From positions 1 through 64,000 of the forward strand of contig NZ_AUZM01000017.1 in the NCBI RefSeq assembly GCF_000478195.2: a stretch of DNA of 64,000 nucleotides, read 5' to 3'. Positions 36,743 through 48,100 of this stretch are shown here, in pieces. Within the stretch, counting starts at the first letter, position 1, and the number at the start of each line of letters is the position of its first letter. The notes under the pieces are model-generated. The model searched no databases and was not told the DNA's origin. It worked only from the letters and a program-made list of their open reading frames with translations. Both the position numbers and the translations under genes were made by a program. Source of the stretch: Lyngbya aestuarii BL J (GTDB lineage: Bacteria; Cyanobacteriota; Cyanobacteriia; Cyanobacteriales; Microcoleaceae).

Positions 36743-37924
36743 ATGAATTCTCTTAAGAAAAAACGGTTTGCAGATTACGGTCCTTACTCTCATTGGAATT
36801 GGCAAGCACAATCAGAGAATAGCTTACCCCACTGTGCTGTAGAAATTGAATTATTTAGTGATGCCTGTTTTATTAGAAGTAAAGAAGTTGAGCATGGTCC
36901 ATATTTAGTTATAGACGCTGAACCGTTTCCACCCATAGAACCTCGGCAATCAATGCACGGTCGGCTAATTTTAAGATGTGAGTATTATCTAGACCCTAAT
37001 CAAGATCCAACTATTTCCCCTCGTAATACAGATACATCAAGATATCATGGAGGGAGTTTACAAGATGAGATAGCTGCTATCTATTCACTCTGCTTGGGTG
37101 TAAGGCTCAAAGCAGGAGGTATTGTCCGACAGTTTTCTCATGGCAATGAGTATGGTAGACCTCGTATTCCTAGATTAGATGAAACTCCAATATTTTTTAC
37201 TCCTCGTAATGGCAGATACATTTTACCGTGGCATCCAATTGAACGAAAATTAGATGGAATGCAAGAACAAATTAATTCATACATTCTCTTGACACCTCAA
37301 CAAGCTTCCATCCTAGTTCGTGCCGCTAGACTTTATCAAGATGCAGTATGGTTAGCAGAAAGTGATCCTGAAATCTCTTGGCTGTTACTAGTATCAGCAG
37401 TTGAAGTAGCTGCTGACTATTGGTATGCTGAAAGTAATCCTGATCCTATTAAACAACTAGAGCAGCTTAAACCGGATTTGTTTCAAAAATTGAAGGATTT
37501 AGAAAATGATGGATTACAAGCTATTGAGATTGTGAGTAAAAACCTAGAAGGTCTTTTCGGCTCCACTAAGAAGTTTAGACAGTTCCTTTGTAAATTTAAG
37601 CCTCATAAACCACCCGCAAATAGACCAATCTGTTATCAGGTAGATTGGAGCCAATCATCACTAGATAAGATTTTCAGCAAGGTTTATACCTATCGTTCAA
37701 AAGCATTGCATGGAGGTACACCATTTCCTAAACCCATGTGCAGACCACCAACAATAGATCATCAAAATCAAATGTTTGCAGAATGTCCAGATGTTGGACT
37801 GGCTGAAGCATCACTTGGAGCGTCTTGGAAAGCCAAGGATGTTCCAATACATCTGCATATATTTGAATACATCGTAAGACATTCTTTATTGAACTGGTGG
37901 CAAAGCATGATTGAGATTAGCTGA
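36743..37924 (+). CDS. Orphan HEPN-like (possible ApeA-related) protein
   Basis: A 393-residue protein not assignable to a named family with certainty. The N-terminal half (1-170) is beta-rich. The C-terminal half is helical, with SWLLLVSAVEVAADYWY and VYTYRSKALHGG; R318-SKAL-H323 fits the R-x4-H ribonuclease motif of HEPN domains, and the YRSKALHG form is common in ApeA-type and other HEPN proteins of phage defence. No partner toxin/antitoxin or methylase gene lies beside it. Its DNA is AT-rich compared with chlI nearby. A defence RNase is an inference; an inactive HEPN scaffold is possible. Confidence 0.6.
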   Translation: MNSLKKKRFADYGPYSHWNWQAQSENSLPHCAVEIELFSDACFIRSKEVEHGPYLVIDAEPFPPIEPRQSMHGRLILRCEYYLDPNQDPTISPRNTDTSRYHGGSLQDEIAAIYSLCLGVRLKAGGIVRQFSHGNEYGRPRIPRLDETPIFFTPRNGRYILPWHPIERKLDGMQEQINSYILLTPQQASILVRAARLYQDAVWLAESDPEISWLLLVSAVEVAADYWYAESNPDPIKQLEQLKPDLFQKLKDLENDGLQAIEIVSKNLEGLFGSTKKFRQFLCKFKPHKPPANRPICYQVDWSQSSLDKIFSKVYTYRSKALHGGTPFPKPMCRPPTIDHQNQMFAECPDVGLAEASLGASWKAKDVPIHLHIFEYIVRHSLLNWWQSMIEIS

Positions 37925-38026
37925 AGGTGAAAGTGTTGAACGAACTTCCCAAGTGGAGGATGTTAGAGTAAAAAGCATCAGCCTAAATAACATGGTTAGA
38001 TGACATCGTAACGAAATAGAGTTGCC

Positions 38027-38500
38027 ATGATTCGACTAATTACCCCCGATGACACAGCAGCGCTCATCGCCCTAGCTAAAGACACAATTAGCTTTAAACC
38101 AAACGAACTTGAGGAACTGGGTAAAATGTTCTCCGACTACTTCAATAGTAATAGCGATGACATCTGCATCACCGACGAAGATAATGGGCTGGTGGGAGTA
38201 GCCTACTGCACCCCCGAACACATGACCAACGGGACTTGGAACCTGCTGTTGATCGCCATCCACCCCAACTATCAGGGACAAGGACGGGGTACTGCATTGC
38301 TGCGCCAGGTTGAGCAAACGTTGACGAGGCGAGGTGAGCGTATACTATTGGTGGAAACTTCAGGATTACCCAGTTTCGAGCGCACACGAGCATTCTACCG
38401 CAAATGTAGCTACGATGAAGAAGCACGAATTCGCGACTTCTACGATGTTGGCGACGATCAGATTGTTTACCGCAAGGTGTTGGCTAACCCGTTGAATTGA
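38027..38500 (+). CDS. GNAT-family N-acetyltransferase
   Basis: A 157-residue acetyltransferase. LLLIAIHPNYQGQGRGTALLRQVEQ contains the acetyl-CoA pyrophosphate loop (QGQGRGTA), and VETSGLPSFERTRAFYRKCSY is the C-terminal strand-helix of the GNAT fold. The acceptor substrate is unknown. It precedes chlI by 67 nt on the same strand but is probably unrelated in function. Confidence 0.85.
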   Translation: MIRLITPDDTAALIALAKDTISFKPNELEELGKMFSDYFNSNSDDICITDEDNGLVGVAYCTPEHMTNGTWNLLLIAIHPNYQGQGRGTALLRQVEQTLTRRGERILLVETSGLPSFERTRAFYRKCSYDEEARIRDFYDVGDDQIVYRKVLANPLN

Positions 38501-38567
38501 TAAACCCGTCCCTACACAAATATGAGACAATATAGAACGGTACATCGGAATAGAGAATTGAAAAACT

Positions 38568-39671
38568 GTGAGTTCAACCGTCGTCACGACTGAAAATTCA
38601 AAATCAACAGCTAGCCTAGCCCGTCGTGCTGTTTTTCCCTTCACCGCAATTGTCGGTCAGGAAGAAATGAAACTGGCGTTGCTGCTGAATGTGATTGACC
38701 CCAAAATCGGTGGTGTGATGATTATGGGCGATCGCGGAACGGGCAAATCGACCACCATTCGGGCTTTAGCTGACTTATTACCCGAAATAGAGATCGTTGC
38801 AGATGACCCCTTCAACAGTCATCCAGATGACCCAGAATTGATGAGTGATGAAGTCCGTCAGCGAGTCTTCGAGCAACAATCAGTTCCCGTCGCGCGTAAA
38901 AAAGTCTCGATGGTTGATTTACCGTTGGGGGCGACGGAAGATCGGGTTTGTGGCACCATTGACATTGAGAAAGCCTTAGCCGAAGGGGTAAAAGCTTTTG
39001 AACCGGGTTTGTTGGCGAAAGCCAATCGCGGTATCCTCTACGTCGATGAGGTGAACCTGTTAGATGATCACTTGGTTGATGTATTATTAGATTCGGCCGC
39101 CAGTGGTTGGAATACCGTTGAACGCGAAGGTATCTCGATTCGTCACCCGGCGAGGTTTGTATTAGTCGGTTCAGGAAACCCCGAAGAAGGAGAATTACGC
39201 CCTCAACTGTTAGACCGTTTTGGAATGCACGCCGAAATTCGCACGGTAAAAGAACCGAATTTGCGCGTTCAAATCGTTGAACAACGCACTGCTTTTGACG
39301 GCGCTCCGAACGAATTTCTCGCTCAGTATGTCAGCGATCAAGAAAAGCTCCAACAGACGATTATTGAGGCTCAACAAAGACTTTCTTCTGTTGAAATTAG
39401 CCATGATTTTCGCGTGAATATTTCTCAAGTTTGTGCAGAACTTGATGTTGATGGGTTGCGAGGTGATATTGTTACTAACCGCGCCGCTAAAGCGATAGCC
39501 GCCTTTGAGGGTCGAACAGAAGTAACTGTCGAAGATATTGGTCGGGTAATTACCCTGTGCTTGCGTCATCGTCTGCGAAAAGATCCCTTAGAATCAATTG
39601 ATTCCGGATACAAAGTGCAGAAGGTTTTCCGTCAAGTATTTGGTTTACCCGAACCCGAGGATGGTAATTAA
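38568..39671 (+). CDS. chlI: Magnesium chelatase ATPase subunit I
   Basis: A 367-residue AAA+ subunit that, with ChlD and ChlH, inserts Mg2+ into protoporphyrin IX at the first step of chlorophyll synthesis. It shows Walker [10 protein letters not shown] (54-62), Walker [11 protein letters not shown], and the arginine finger region [16 protein letters not shown]. The start is a GTG at 38568 with the usual short cyanobacterial N-terminus before [13 protein letters not shown]. Full length and monocistronic in appearance. Confidence 0.97.
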   Translation: MSSTVVTTENSKSTASLARRAVFPFTAIVGQEEMKLALLLNVIDPKIGGVMIMGDRGTGKSTTIRALADLLPEIEIVADDPFNSHPDDPELMSDEVRQRVFEQQSVPVARKKVSMVDLPLGATEDRVCGTIDIEKALAEGVKAFEPGLLAKANRGILYVDEVNLLDDHLVDVLLDSAASGWNTVEREGISIRHPARFVLVGSGNPEEGELRPQLLDRFGMHAEIRTVKEPNLRVQIVEQRTAFDGAPNEFLAQYVSDQEKLQQTIIEAQQRLSSVEISHDFRVNISQVCAELDVDGLRGDIVTNRAAKAIAAFEGRTEVTVEDIGRVITLCLRHRLRKDPLESIDSGYKVQKVFRQVFGLPEPEDGN

Positions 39672-39727
39672 TTGAAAAGGTTTAAGGGTTAGAAATTGGA
39701 ACTTTAACCTAGAACAAATCCTAACCC

Positions 39728-40237
39728 ATGCAAAGACGTATTATTGGATTTGATCCTGGACTTGCAACTTTGGGCTTTGGTGTGATTCATTGTCAAAATA
39801 AAAGGGAACGGGGTGGCAATTATCCCGTTTCTTTAATTGATTTTGGAGTGATTAAAACACCTGCCCATCAAGAAATGGGAAAGCGTCTTTGTACAATTTA
39901 TGAGGATTTACACACCTTAATTGAACAGTTTAAACCTGATTTGGCGGTAGCTGAAAAATTGTTTTTTTATCGGATGGGAAATGTGATTTCTGTCGCGCAG
40001 GCTAGAGGGATTTTAATGTTAGTTTTAGCCCAGGAAAAAATTCCCCTAGTTGAGTTTGCTCCGCCTCAAGTTAAACAAGCGTTAACCGGATATGGTAACG
40101 CCAATAAAGTTGAGGTACAAAATGCCGTCGCCCGTGAGTTAGACTTAGAGAAAATTCCCAAACCTGATGATGCAGCCGATGCTTTGGCGGTTGCTTTAAC
40201 GGCTTGGTTTGATGATGACATCGTTCCCAAGCAATAA
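39728..40237 (+). CDS. ruvC: Holliday junction resolvase RuvC
   Basis: A 169-residue endonuclease that resolves recombination intermediates. The acidic active site is visible: Asp in [14 protein letters not shown], Glu in [12 protein letters not shown] and Asp residues in [13 protein letters not shown]. Family length is normal (about 160-180). It follows chlI by 56 nt; ruvA and ruvB are not near, which is usual for cyanobacteria. Confidence 0.95.
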   Translation: MQRRIIGFDPGLATLGFGVIHCQNKRERGGNYPVSLIDFGVIKTPAHQEMGKRLCTIYEDLHTLIEQFKPDLAVAEKLFFYRMGNVISVAQARGILMLVLAQEKIPLVEFAPPQVKQALTGYGNANKVEVQNAVARELDLEKIPKPDDAADALAVALTAWFDDDIVPKQ

Positions 40238-40265
40238 AATAGAAAAAAATATCAATTTAGGATAG

Positions 40266-40646
40266 ATGGTTATTTTAACTTCTCAAGAAATTGCTCAATT
40301 TCGTTCACAACTTTCTGAATATTCCCAAGCATTAGAAGCGTTGGATACGATAGAAGACTGTGAAGGTGATATCGAAGATGCGGCTATTTCCATCGCGATT
40401 CAAGTTGGACAAATGCCCACAACTTCCGATAATTGGTTAGCGGGTGTGGCAAAACGGTATCGGGTAACAATTTGTGATCAAGAATATCGTGACGAACTGT
40501 TGCAAGGTAATATTAGTAAAATAGTCGGGCATTTAATCGAACAAAATACTTGTCCACAACTGTTAGTCACTCCTGTGGTTATTTATGCTGTCAAAACAGG
40601 AATTAATCAATTCTGTGAACCCTTAGAATACAAATTGTCTTCTTAA
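40266..40646 (+). CDS. Conserved cyanobacterial protein of unknown function
   Basis: A 126-residue soluble, mainly helical protein (EIAQFRSQLSEYSQALEALDTIEDCEGDIEDAA ... NWLAGVAKRYRVTICD ... LLVTPVVIYAVKTG). It starts 28 nt after ruvC and is probably cotranscribed. No known domain is recognised. The acidic first half and regular spacing support a real gene. Confidence 0.7.
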   Translation: MVILTSQEIAQFRSQLSEYSQALEALDTIEDCEGDIEDAAISIAIQVGQMPTTSDNWLAGVAKRYRVTICDQEYRDELLQGNISKIVGHLIEQNTCPQLLVTPVVIYAVKTGINQFCEPLEYKLSS

Positions 40647-40831
40647 AGAATGACAACAACACAAAGTTAACCAAAACTTAGTTTAAAGCTCTTGACATAA
40701 AATCAGTTTATCCCCTAAAATACACATCAAAGTTAACCCTTAAAGAAAAGGCGTTAATGTCTTTTTAATGTCCAAATTAAAGAAACCTTTCTAATGGGTG
40801 TTCTAGGTGTTCTACAAAGGGGTGTAATGGG

Positions 40832-42463
40832 GTGATAAAATTTAAGTTAAATTTCAATTTCAAGTTAAACCTATGGAATCAAGGCCTAGTTTACTGCGGT
40901 TTATTCCTCTCACTTTCCGCCTGTACAACCTCATCAACAGTTTCTCCTCAACAAACAGAAACACCAACAACAAATCCCGATAAAATTGTTGAAGTTATCC
41001 CAACATTTGAAGCTAAACTTGTTAACGAAAAAGGCGGATATTATTGTTCAGATGGTCAAACCGCCTTCGGGCCAGTCACCCAAAAAATGATCAAAAAATG
41101 TGTAGACTGGGGAGGTGGAAGTGCTTGTAATAATACTTACTGGTCAGAAACACTCTTTCTCAAAGCCTACGGAAATGGACAATGCCCAGACGGTTCTCGC
41201 CTCAACTCTGTTACAGGTTACTGTGTAGAAGGTCAAAATGCAATCGGCCCTTTTCCTCAACAATTAGTAACAGCTTGTAGCAACGCAGATGGGGGAAACT
41301 CTTGTAAATCTCATCGTTGGAATACTCGTTTATTATATAATCTTTTAAGAAACGAAGAATTAATTAAAGCACCGGAAACGCCGCCCCAATTTGTTTTGTT
41401 AGCCTTTGATGGTTCGAGTTCTTTAGAGGCTTGGAATAAATCACGAAAATTTGCCAAAACCTTAGAACAAAAAGGCATCAATTTACGCTTTACTTATTTT
41501 ATCAGTGCCGTTTATTTTGTCAACAACGAAAATCGCAAACTCTACGACGCACCAGCCGGAAAAGGTCGCGGACGTTCAGCCATTGGTTGGGGCGGTTCAG
41601 CCGATGACATTCAAAAACGACTCGAACAAGTCAATTTAGTTTATCTTGAAGGACATGAAATTGCTTCCCATGCAGTCGGTCATTTTAACGGCAATAACTG
41701 GAGTGAAGCTGACTGGAAAAAAGAGTTTGAATACTTTGATAAATTCATTTTTGACGCTTATAAAATCAATGGTTTAACAGGTCGCCTTGCCTTTGAGAGA
41801 AGTGCAATTGAAGGGTTTCGCGCACCCGAATTAGGAACCGGTCCCGGTTTATTTCGCACCTTAGAAAAACAAGGATTTCGCTATGATACCAGTCGCACAA
41901 ACCAAGCCAACTATTGGCCGCAAAAACAAAATGGAGTTTGGAATTTTCCCTTAGCCAGTATAACGACAGCTTTAACAAAAAAAAGTTTACTGTCAATGGA
42001 CTACAACTTTTATTATCTTCACTCAAAAGCAAAATCTAACCCGAGTAACGCAAAATATTATGAGGAGGATATGTTCAAAAGCTATATGAACTATTTTGAG
42101 AAGAACTATAAAGGAAATCGCGCCCCGCTACACATCGGACATCACTTTTCGGCTTGGAATAATGGTGCCTATTGGAATGCTTTATTTCGGTTTGCAGAAG
42201 CGGTTTGTGGTCAACCTGATGTGCAATGTGTGACTTATCGTGAACTAGCTGACTTTATGGATATGTTAACACCGACTCAAATTGCAGCTTATCAGAAAGG
42301 CAGTTTTCCGAAAGTTATAGCGGATAAGAGTCCTCAAACAAACCCCGTAAAAGTAGAAGAAATTCAACCCGAACTCTGTCAAGTTTCAGAGCCAATTGGA
42401 AATCAAACTAAACAACAGAAATTGACACCAATCTCCCGTCTTAATAATGGGGTTTTAGATTAA
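40832..42463 (+). CDS. Lipoprotein polysaccharide deacetylase-like protein with duplicated Cys domain
   Basis: A 543-residue protein with GTG start and lipobox LSAC (C31). Residues about 65-180 hold two similar Cys-rich modules (YCSDGQTAFGPVTQKMIKKC and YCVEGQNAIGPFPQQLVTAC, each followed by GG-x-x-C-x-x-x-x-W). The rest is CE4-like: FVLLAFDG (motif 1), SHAVGH (H-x3-H zinc ligands) and GFRAPELGTG. Motif 1 reads FDGS rather than FDDG, so one metal-site or catalytic Asp may be missing. Likely cell-surface sugar or chitin-like deacetylation or binding. Its 3' end overlaps the convergent pentapeptide gene by 23 nt. Confidence 0.8.
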   Translation: MIKFKLNFNFKLNLWNQGLVYCGLFLSLSACTTSSTVSPQQTETPTTNPDKIVEVIPTFEAKLVNEKGGYYCSDGQTAFGPVTQKMIKKCVDWGGGSACNNTYWSETLFLKAYGNGQCPDGSRLNSVTGYCVEGQNAIGPFPQQLVTACSNADGGNSCKSHRWNTRLLYNLLRNEELIKAPETPPQFVLLAFDGSSSLEAWNKSRKFAKTLEQKGINLRFTYFISAVYFVNNENRKLYDAPAGKGRGRSAIGWGGSADDIQKRLEQVNLVYLEGHEIASHAVGHFNGNNWSEADWKKEFEYFDKFIFDAYKINGLTGRLAFERSAIEGFRAPELGTGPGLFRTLEKQGFRYDTSRTNQANYWPQKQNGVWNFPLASITTALTKKSLLSMDYNFYYLHSKAKSNPSNAKYYEEDMFKSYMNYFEKNYKGNRAPLHIGHHFSAWNNGAYWNALFRFAEAVCGQPDVQCVTYRELADFMDMLTPTQIAAYQKGSFPKVIADKSPQTNPVKVEEIQPELCQVSEPIGNQTKQQKLTPISRLNNGVLD

Positions 42464-44015
42464 GCTGTTGGCGAAAATCCTCATTATATTCAGCTTCCCA
42501 ATAAAATTGAGCCGATTTAATTTGTAACGGGTTGAGAATTTCGACATCACTGAGATTGGCGTGTTTGAGGTTGGCGTTTTGAAAATTTGCATTTTTGAGA
42601 TGAACCCCTCGAAGGTTGGAACCTTTGAGGTTAGCATCTTGAAAATTTGCATCTTGAAAATCCGTGTTAAATAGATTGTCAAGGCAATAAAAATCTACTC
42701 GAATTAAAATAGCTTGATAAAATTGAGTTTGATTTAAACACGCTCCACACAAATTAGCATCGGTTAAATTCGCGCCCTGAAAGTTGGCTTGAGCTAAATT
42801 CGCCACTTCTAAATTACCTCGTTCTAAGTTAACCCCTTGAAGTTGAGCGTTTTGGAGTTTGGCTTCTCTTAAGTTAGCCTTCATTAAGTTAGCATCGGTT
42901 AAATTCGCGCCTTGTAGGATAGCCTGTTGTAAATTCGCCCCTTGTAAATTCGCGCCTTGTAAGTTCACTGCTCGTAAATTCGCCCGAGTTAAATTCGCCC
43001 CTTGTAAATCTGCTTCCCGAAGATTTTGAACCTCTCGTAAATGGTTAGTTCTAACTAAATAGGCTTGACGCAAGTTCGCACCTTTTAAATTCGCACCTTG
43101 CAATTCTACGCCCATAAAATCTGCTTGTTCAAAGTTCGCTTCAATGAGGTTCGCATCCGTAAGATTCGCTTCAGATAAAATCGTCTGTTTGAGATGGGCA
43201 CCCCGTAAATTAACGCCTTGAAAATCCACACTAGAAAGGTTAGCTTGTGCAAATTTCGCTTTTCGTACAGAATAGGCTTGTTTGAGATGGCTTCCTTGCA
43301 AGTTAGCCCCTTGAAAGTCTGTACATTTGAGGTTTGCACCTGTTAAGTTAGCACCGCTGAGATTTGCGCCGGTGAAGTTAGTTTCATGGAGATTTGCGCC
43401 TTGGAGGTCAGCACCTTGCAAGTTGGCTCCACTGAGGTTAGCATGACTAAGGCTAGCTCCTTGTAAGTTAGCACCTTCTAAGTTGGCTTCAACTAAATTA
43501 GCGCCAGATAGATTAATCTCTTTGAGGTAAGCTTGAGAAATATCGAGTCCATCGAGAGAAACACCTTCATTATTGAGGTCTTGCAGGGCTTTCAGTCGCG
43601 CTCGACTGGCGAAAACTCCCGATGTGGCGGTACTGTCAACAACCTGCCATGCTTCATAAATTGCCCGTTTTCGGCGTTTACGACTTTCGAGTAAATATAA
43701 AGCTGCAACCGTAGAAATGCTGAAGCTTTCTACATGGTCAACAGTAATTAGAGAAAGAACTTCCTGAGTGATACAGTGTAAAGCTGTGTCTTGTACCTGA
43801 CAAATCGTTTCACCTGCAACCCAGTTTTCAACACGGTTGACAAACAGCAGACCAATATAAGCAATCACCAACGCCAGGTAAATCCGAAACCACAGACATT
43901 TATCAAAGGAACGAAATAAAGGCGAGCGGGCTTGAATATTTTTCCACTGATACCACTTTACACGTTCAGGTCGCTTCAAGGTCATACTAGATTTTACTGC
44001 CTCAAAAGAAGTCAC
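42441..44015 (-). CDS. Membrane-anchored pentapeptide-repeat protein
   Basis: A 524-residue protein. The N-terminal third carries two hydrophobic segments (about 43-60 and 95-110). From about residue 145 to 500 it consists of some sixty A(D/N)LxG/A pentapeptides (NLQGA, NLSGA, DFQGA), forming a long right-handed quadrilateral beta helix with short breaks. Such domains are binding scaffolds in the cytoplasm or lumen; DNA-gyrase mimicry is known for some families but cannot be inferred here. The start is GTG 44015 or ATG 43985; the sequence does not decide. Confidence 0.88.
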   Translation of the reverse strand: MTSFEAVKSSMTLKRPERVKWYQWKNIQARSPLFRSFDKCLWFRIYLALVIAYIGLLFVNRVENWVAGETICQVQDTALHCITQEVLSLITVDHVESFSISTVAALYLLESRKRRKRAIYEAWQVVDSTATSGVFASRARLKALQDLNNEGVSLDGLDISQAYLKEINLSGANLVEANLEGANLQGASLSHANLSGANLQGADLQGANLHETNFTGANLSGANLTGANLKCTDFQGANLQGSHLKQAYSVRKAKFAQANLSSVDFQGVNLRGAHLKQTILSEANLTDANLIEANFEQADFMGVELQGANLKGANLRQAYLVRTNHLREVQNLREADLQGANLTRANLRAVNLQGANLQGANLQQAILQGANLTDANLMKANLREAKLQNAQLQGVNLERGNLEVANLAQANFQGANLTDANLCGACLNQTQFYQAILIRVDFYCLDNLFNTDFQDANFQDANLKGSNLRGVHLKNANFQNANLKHANLSDVEILNPLQIKSAQFYWEAEYNEDFRQQLNLKPHY

Positions 44016-44072
44016 GAGTTGACGACAACCCGTGCTTTTTCAAATCTTAACCGAATTAGCGTAAATTTATTC

Positions 44073-44834
44073 TTACCATAAACCGCGAACAGGTGTACCA
44101 TTAGGCGGTTCAGAAGGTTGAGACGGTTGGGGTTGAGGCGGTTGCGGGGGTTGACTTCCCACCGCTACACAACTTCCATAAAGCCGTTTACAAATTTCAT
44201 CTATTTTATCTTGGTCGGGTAACGGATTTTGATACCCTCGAAATAACGGCCCGGTAATAATGGCTTCGTATTCTTGTTTAGTTATCTGTTCAATCGTAAT
44301 ATCAGCGAGTGCTAAACCTTGGGTTAACCCCGCTACTCTCTGTCCACCTGAAATCACTAGGGCGTTGGGGTCGTCGGGGTTGTCTTGGAGAGCGAGTTGA
44401 ATTTGACCTTCTAACACCGTAATTGTACCAATTCCGTCTTCATCAGCACTCATCAAATAAGTCGTTCCTTGAACACCAACAGCAAACCCTGAAAGACACC
44501 CATTCGCGGGGCCAGAAGCCACTACAACCCCTTGTTGAACTTCAATACACTGACCCACAACAATCGAAGAATTTTCGGTCATTCGTCCCGACGCGCCTGT
44601 ATTAAAGTCAAGTTGCGCCCGGGCTTGTTCGGTACGAACTTCTTCGCCTAAAGCCGCATCATCGTTTTCTTGGGCGACTTGGTTCTCGATAAAAACTTCG
44701 TTGTTATCTCCAAGAATTTCTGTTAATATTGCTATGTCTATTTGTGCAATCGCTGGAATAGCAGCAAGCGTGATTGTTAAGGCGACTCCTAAACTACCAA
44801 AACCAGATTTTATTGATTTGACTGAACTCCTCAT
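44073..44834 (-). CDS. Secreted FecR-domain protein
   Basis: A 253-residue protein with a signal peptide (LGVALTITLAAIPAIAQ), a FecR-type beta domain (LGEEVRTEQARAQLDFNTGASGRM ... VGVQGTTYLMSADEDG ... VLEGQIQLAL) and a Pro/Gln-rich C-terminal tail. FecR domains are found in surface-signalling and in many cyanobacterial envelope proteins without a sigma factor; no sigma gene is adjacent. GGAGAGAGGAG precedes the ATG. It is upstream of the pentapeptide gene (57-nt gap) and could share its transcript. Confidence 0.83.
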   Translation of the reverse strand: MRSSVKSIKSGFGSLGVALTITLAAIPAIAQIDIAILTEILGDNNEVFIENQVAQENDDAALGEEVRTEQARAQLDFNTGASGRMTENSSIVVGQCIEVQQGVVVASGPANGCLSGFAVGVQGTTYLMSADEDGIGTITVLEGQIQLALQDNPDDPNALVISGGQRVAGLTQGLALADITIEQITKQEYEAIITGPLFRGYQNPLPDQDKIDEICKRLYGSCVAVGSQPPQPPQPQPSQPSEPPNGTPVRGLW

Positions 44835-45194
44835 CTCCTCTCTCCTTTCTTTATAAATGATTAACTCATGGGTCGATGAACTTTTCCATGCAAAGGTCAG
44901 TATTTCGGGATAGTTTATCTCCTTCAGTAATAAATTAAAAGATTATCGGACAATACAAATTTTATTCTATAGTTTAGGAGTTCAGAAATAATTGTCATTG
45001 GTGAGTGGAACGAAGAATCTCTAAAACACGGACGTTTGACTCCGAGTAACAGGATAACCGATAACAGATAACTGAAAAATGAGGTGTTAAGTCAGAAGAC
45101 CGAACACCTCATTGATTTTAGACAAGTTGTGACGAGAGGGGTTTTCTCACCTCCCCAGTTAAACTAGGAAGGATGAGAGAGTAGTGGCTAACCG
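44835..45194. other. Non-coding region between FecR and giant-protein genes
   Basis: Contains the FecR promoter region and, near its right end, the terminator of the giant gene listed separately. I see nothing else. Confidence 0.5.
45075..45111 (-). terminator. Intrinsic terminator of the giant acidic protein gene
   Basis: TGAGGTGTT (45080-45088) and AACACCTCA (45103-45111) form a perfect 9-bp stem; read on the minus strand it is followed by TTTTT (complement of 45075-45079). It lies about 85 nt after the stop of the 1651-codon frame. Confidence 0.75.
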
Positions 45195-48100
45195 TTAAAC
45201 AATTCCTTCAGAAGAATTAGTTGTCGTTCCAACAAAACCCTGGGAAACTTGATACTCAAAGGCTTGATAGAAGTTGATTTGAGTCACTTCTTTAACCCCG
45301 TAGAATTGAGTCAACTCTTGAGCATTTCCGCTGATGAATTTATCCAACTCTAACTCAGGATTTTCAGTGAGGAAATCATCGCTATAGGGGTCAATACCCG
45401 CTTCTAAACCTGCACCGAAAGCATACTCAACAACTTCACGTTTGCTGATTTCAGTGAGTTGTTTACTGTAGAAGTTGGTGAGAACATCTCCATTTTCTGC
45501 GGTGTATTCATCGAGGTCATAAGAGTCATCAGTTTCAAATCCATCTTCGAGGAATTGACCCTGCATTTCACCGATTAACTCATCATCTTCAACCTCTCCG
45601 CTAGCATCAGTATCGAGTTCTGCTTTGTTGTCCTCAATTAACTGAGCATTTTCTTGTTTGAACCACTCCGTATCTAACAGAGAAGAAGTGCTGACTCCTT
45701 GGGTTTCGGTGTAGTTGAAAGCTTCTTCGTAGTTGAAAGAGTAAACCTGTTCAACCCGATAGTTTTCAACCAGTTCCTCACCCAAACCGCGATAGTAATC
45801 GAGTTTAACAAACTCTTTCACATCCAAACCAATTTCGGTCGCAGTTTCGAGGATGAAGGTCTTGACAACGGAAGTATCGAGTTCGGCAATTTGTTCTTCA
45901 GGAATCTCGAAGTGTTCAGCGATTTCTGACTTATACTCTCCGATAAATCCATGAACATCAACCGCAGACATTTCTAAGTTATTCGCCAAGCCGTAAGTTG
46001 AAGCGTGTTCAACAATTTGACTTTCGCTGAGTTCATTAACCGAGACACCGTAATTGGCTTCTAAAACAGATTGGTGAGTGGATTTGTAGAACTCGATATC
46101 GACTTCTTCTTCCGCTACAAACTTGCTGTACAAACCACCGACAACCATCTCAGAAGGAAGTTCTGCGACTTGTTCAACCGCTATTTCAAACCGTTCAGCG
46201 AGTTCATGTTTAAATTCTTCCTTCAGGTAGTCTTCATCGACGTATTCTAACGGGTTAATTCCGTTTTTCCATCCCTTACCGAACATGAACTTCATTAAGT
46301 CTTTATCGGGGATAGAAGCAACATCAACATCTCCGTCTTCCATGTCGTCGGTGTCATCGATATTGTCACCTACGCCATCTTCCGACTCATCATCCATTTC
46401 CGACTCATCATCCATTTCCGACTCATCATCCATTTCATCGGAATCATCATCCATTTCCGACTCATCATCCATTTCCGACTCATCATCCATTTCCGACTCA
46501 TCATCCATTTCCGACTCATCATCCATTTCCGACTCATCATCCATTTCCGACTCATCATCCATTTCCGACTCATCATCCATTTCCGACTCATCATCCATTT
46601 CAGAATCATCATCCATTTCGTGATAGAACTCGGCGATTTGTTCAGCGTTATCTTTACGGTATTTATCGAGGTCGATAGCGCTGTATTGTACCTTCTCAAC
46701 TTCAAGGATTTCTTTGAAGTCGCGACTGAAGCCAATATCAATCACCTGTTTAACATCGAGTTGAGAGATATCGGTGACTTCAATTTCCAAGTCTGCAAAT
46801 AATTGAGTTTGTTGTTCAGCAGTTAACTCGGAGATTTGATATTTCAGGTAGTGAACATCGAGGTTAGCGAAAGTCTCATCGAAACCATCGAGAATTTCCG
46901 CATCCGTCAGAGGAACAATTTCTCCCTTGAGAACATCCTCTTCAGAGACTTCGTAGAATGTGGCAATTTCGGTAGTCTCGGTTGTACGAATATATTCGTA
47001 ATCAATTTCAGACTGAACCAGTTTGAGTTCGACACTTTGGAATGTTTCGCTTCCAGACAGTTGAACCAGTTGTTCAGCAGTAAGTGCTTCAACGCTAGCG
47101 ACTTCAACTTCGAGGACTGTGCTAATTTGTTCTAGGGTAACGGTTCCTGCTTCAACTAAGCCACTCAGTTGGAACTCAACGTAATTCTCGTCAACTTCAA
47201 CTGATTTAGCGACAGTCTCAATATCGAGTTGTTTGATGTATTCTAGAACATCCGCATCGGTAAAAGAAGTTTCTTCTGTTCCGTCATCGGTAGTTCCGTC
47301 ATCGGTAGTTCCGTCATCGGTAGTTCCGTCGTCGGTAGTTCCGTCATCGGTAGTTCCGTCGTCGGTAGTTCCGTCATCGGTAGTTCCGTCGTCGGTAGTT
47401 CCGTCATCGGTGGTTCCATCGTCAGTGGTTCCGTCGTCGGTAGTTCCGTCATCGGTTCCATCATCCTCGGTTGAACCATCATCGGTTCCATCATCATCGG
47501 TTGAACCATCATCAGTTGGAGGTTCAACAGTATCATCACCTTCATCACCGACTGAAGAATCATCGCCTTCGTCTTCAGCAACATCATCGCCTTCGTCTTC
47601 CGCAACAAACGTTTCAATTTCAGTGGCGAAAGTTTCGCTGAAGTATTCAATAACTTGTGCTTCGGTGATTTCAGCATCCGCTTCTAAATCAAGAGCGGTA
47701 GTAATATCTTCACCGTAGACAGAGGTAACAAACTCTAAGTCAAACCCGGTTGGAACCAGTTCAACAGTGGTTTCTTCGCCGAGAAGTTCCTCGAACTCGC
47801 TATCAGAAATTAACTCAGCAACTTGTTCGTCAGTCAGACTATCAATATCCTCGACAGTCGTTAACTCAACCTCTAGAATTTCCGCAACACTGGTGAGATT
47901 TTCTTCAGTGATAACTTGATTGAGTTGATAGCGAACGAAGTCATAATTAATGTCTTGTTCTCCATGTTCAACACTGACAACGTTCGACTCTGTGAACCAT
48001 TCTGTTGCTAATTCATCAGTGACTTCAGCTTCAGTAACTTCCGCATATTCAGCGATTGCCGTAACATTTGTTTCCGCTAAGAAATCGAGAATTTCAGTGT

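Noticed and set aside
37925-38026. GNAT gene as antitoxin or partner of the HEPN-like gene
   Set aside because: The acetyltransferase lacks features of TacT-type toxins and there is no overlap or tight coupling; adjacency alone is not enough.
46285-46623. Plus-strand frame rich in Ser/Ile over the giant gene
   Set aside because: It is the complement of the MDDESE minisatellite read in another frame; the same applies to similar frames over the other two arrays.
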